From contig JAZBQD010000015.1 of the NCBI GenBank assembly GCA_036583965.1, positions 73,081,830-73,145,829 of the forward strand: 64,000 nucleotides of DNA. Reading direction: 5' to 3'. The translations under genes and the position numbers were made by a program. The first letter of the stretch is position 1, and each line of letters begins with the position of its first letter. Positions 1 through 64,000 of the stretch are shown here, in pieces. Source of the stretch: Prunella strophiata (Eukaryota; Chordata; Aves; Passeriformes; Prunellidae). The notes under the pieces are model-generated. The model did no database searches. It saw nothing but the letters and a program-made list of their open reading frames with translations, and had not been told where the DNA came from.

Positions 1-898
1 CTTTTTCCTTTTTCCTTTTTCCTTTTTCCTTTTTCCTTTTTCCTTTTTCCTTTTTCCTTTTTCCTTTTTCCTTTTTCCTTTTTCCTTTTTCCTTTTTCCT
101 TTTTCCTTTTTCCTTTTTCCTTTTTCCTTTTTCCTTTTTCCTTTTTCCTTTTTCCTTTTTCCTTTTTCCTTTTTCCTTTTTCCTTTTTCCTTTTTCCTTT
201 TTCCTTTTTCCTTTTTCCTTTTTCCTTTTTCCTTTTTCCTTTTTCCTTTTTCCTTTTTCCTTTTTCCTTTTTCCTTTTTCCTTTTTCCTTTTTCCTTTTT
301 CCTTTTTCCTTTTTCCTTTTTCCTTTTTCCTTTTTCCTTTTTCCTTTTTCCTTTTTCCTTTTTCCTTTTTCCTTTTTCCTTTTTCCTTTTTCCTTTTTCC
401 TTTTTCCTTTTTCCTTTTTCCTTTTTCCTTTTTCCTTTTTCCTTTTTCCTTTTTCCTTTTTCCTTTTTCCTTTTTCCTTTTTCCTTTTTCCTTTTTCCTT
501 TTTCCTTTTTCCTTTTTCCTTTTTCCTTTTTCCTTTTTCCTTTTTCCTTTTTCCTTTTTCCTTTTTCCTTTTTCCTTTTTCCTTTTTCCTTTTTCCTTTT
601 TCCTTTTTCCTTTTTCCTTTTTCCTTTTTCCTTTTTCCTTTTTCCTTTTTCCTTTTTCCTTTTTCCTTTTTCCTTTTTCCTTTTTCCTTTTTCCTTTTTC
701 CTTTTTCCTTTTTCCTTTTTCCTTTTTCCTTTTTCCTTTTTCCTTTTTCCTTTTTCCTTTTTCCTTTTTCCTTTTTCCTTTTTCCTTTTTCCTTTTTCCT
801 TTTTCCTTTTTCCTTTTTCCTTTTTCCTTTTTCCTTTTTCCTTTTTCCTTTTTCCTTTTTCCTTTTTCCTTTTTCCTTTTTCCTTTTTCCTTTTTCCT
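1..898. repeat. Pure (CCTTTTT)n heptamer array, at least 128 copies
   Basis: The 7-bp unit repeats without a single visible mismatch from the first base to 898, about 128 copies, and is cut by the window edge. All purines lie on the minus strand. It lies about 600 bp beyond the DNAH5 stop codon. Confidence 0.98.
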
Positions 899-1509
899 AG
901 CTGGTCAGATGCTTGTTTTCCTGTGTAACACAATGAATTTGTTCTCCAAGTAGTGAAAAAAAAGTGTGATATTTTTCCAGCCTTACCTTCTTTATTTAGA
1001 CAGCAAGCAAACTATCAGCTAGGAAATAAATCTTGGAACATAATCTTGAGGAATTTTAACTAATATGAATGAGCAATAGAGCTTAGTTTTCCATAAATAC
1101 ACACACACAATAAAAACCCCAAAAAACAACAGCTTTGCATTTAACCTCTTGAAGGTAAGTCCTGATACAAGAGTATTTACTACCAAAAAGTAACAATGTT
1201 CAAATCAATTAATCTTTATTCAAGGTAAAATTAAGCACACAGGAGGAGTGCTTATGCACACATAAGTCATAGGAGCACTAAATATTTGTCATGATTTTTC
1301 CAAGACACCAAAGTTAATGTCACAATAAGATGTAGCATTTATAAGCCTATTGTATAGATTTATTAAGAATAATTTTATAAAAGCACAACAATGGAATCTA
1401 TTATTTAGAAATAATATTTTTAGAAGTATTCTACTGTGTATCTAACTACATAATAATGTTTGCATTTAAAATCAGAAAAGAACTCCTGGAAACTTTTTTT
1501 TTTTTTACA
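899..1509. other. DNAH5 3' UTR and 3' flank
   Basis: AT-rich sequence between the stop codon and the heptamer array. Apart from the two AATAAA candidates I see no other gene or recognisable repeat. Confidence 0.5.
1359..1364 (-). terminator. Candidate poly(A) signal for DNAH5
   Basis: AATAAA on the minus strand, about 150 bases past the stop codon, with a GT-rich stretch downstream near 1300-1310. A second AATAAA lies at 1215-1220. Which one is used cannot be told from sequence. Confidence 0.4.
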
Positions 1510-63919
<62,410 letters not shown>

Positions 63920-64000
63920 CTTCAAAGAGAAAAGCAACTAAGCATATAAAACAAATGGTTTTAACTCTTTTTAGGTGCAATTCATAAGCGAAAAATTAGT

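Overview
The window is vertebrate nuclear DNA, almost certainly from a bird. It is AT-rich and intron-rich, it carries several CR1 LINE 3' ends, and it holds one solo LTR whose ends and flanks fit avian ERVL-type elements. The bird call is inference from these repeats and from the style of the protein; a passerine or other neoavian is my best guess, but the sequence alone does not settle the species.

Nearly everything belongs to one gene on the minus strand, an outer-arm axonemal dynein heavy chain that I identify as DNAH5 (the closest alternative is DNAH8). I traced 43 coding exons, from 63919 down to the stop codon at 1510-1512. Every one of the 42 introns that lies fully inside the window has GT donor and AG acceptor ends, and exon phases join correctly. 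The exons encode about 2,604 residues, roughly the C-terminal 56% of a 4.6-thousand-residue protein. They run from the end of AAA1 (Walker B) through AAA2, AAA3, AAA4, the stalk with its microtubule-binding domain, AAA5, AAA6 and the C-terminal domain. The tail, the linker and the AAA1 Walker A loop lie upstream, beyond 64000. Residue numbers in the entries count from the first codon in this window, frame-corrected.

Layout: 1-898 is a pure array of the 7-bp unit CCTTTTT, cut by the window edge. 899-1509 is the 3' UTR and flank. 1510-17498 holds the C-terminal domain, AAA6 and part of AAA5. 22174-24483 holds the rest of AAA5. 25900-34714 holds the stalk and microtubule-binding domain. 34482-40084 holds AAA4, 43070-49176 AAA3, 49897-60614 AAA2 and 61314-63919 the end of AAA1.

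Two observations stand out. A 589-bp solo LTR (58094-58682) inserted exactly at the splice donor of one exon; its 5-bp target-site duplication (ATACC) recreated the donor GT. Separately, four otherwise well-conserved exons carry five single-base insertions that break the frame (near 56253, 56108, 37335, 36280 and 34658). All are insertions and everything else is intact, so assembly consensus error is the likeliest cause, but recent gene loss is not excluded. I found no second gene, RNA gene, or undescribed multi-gene system.
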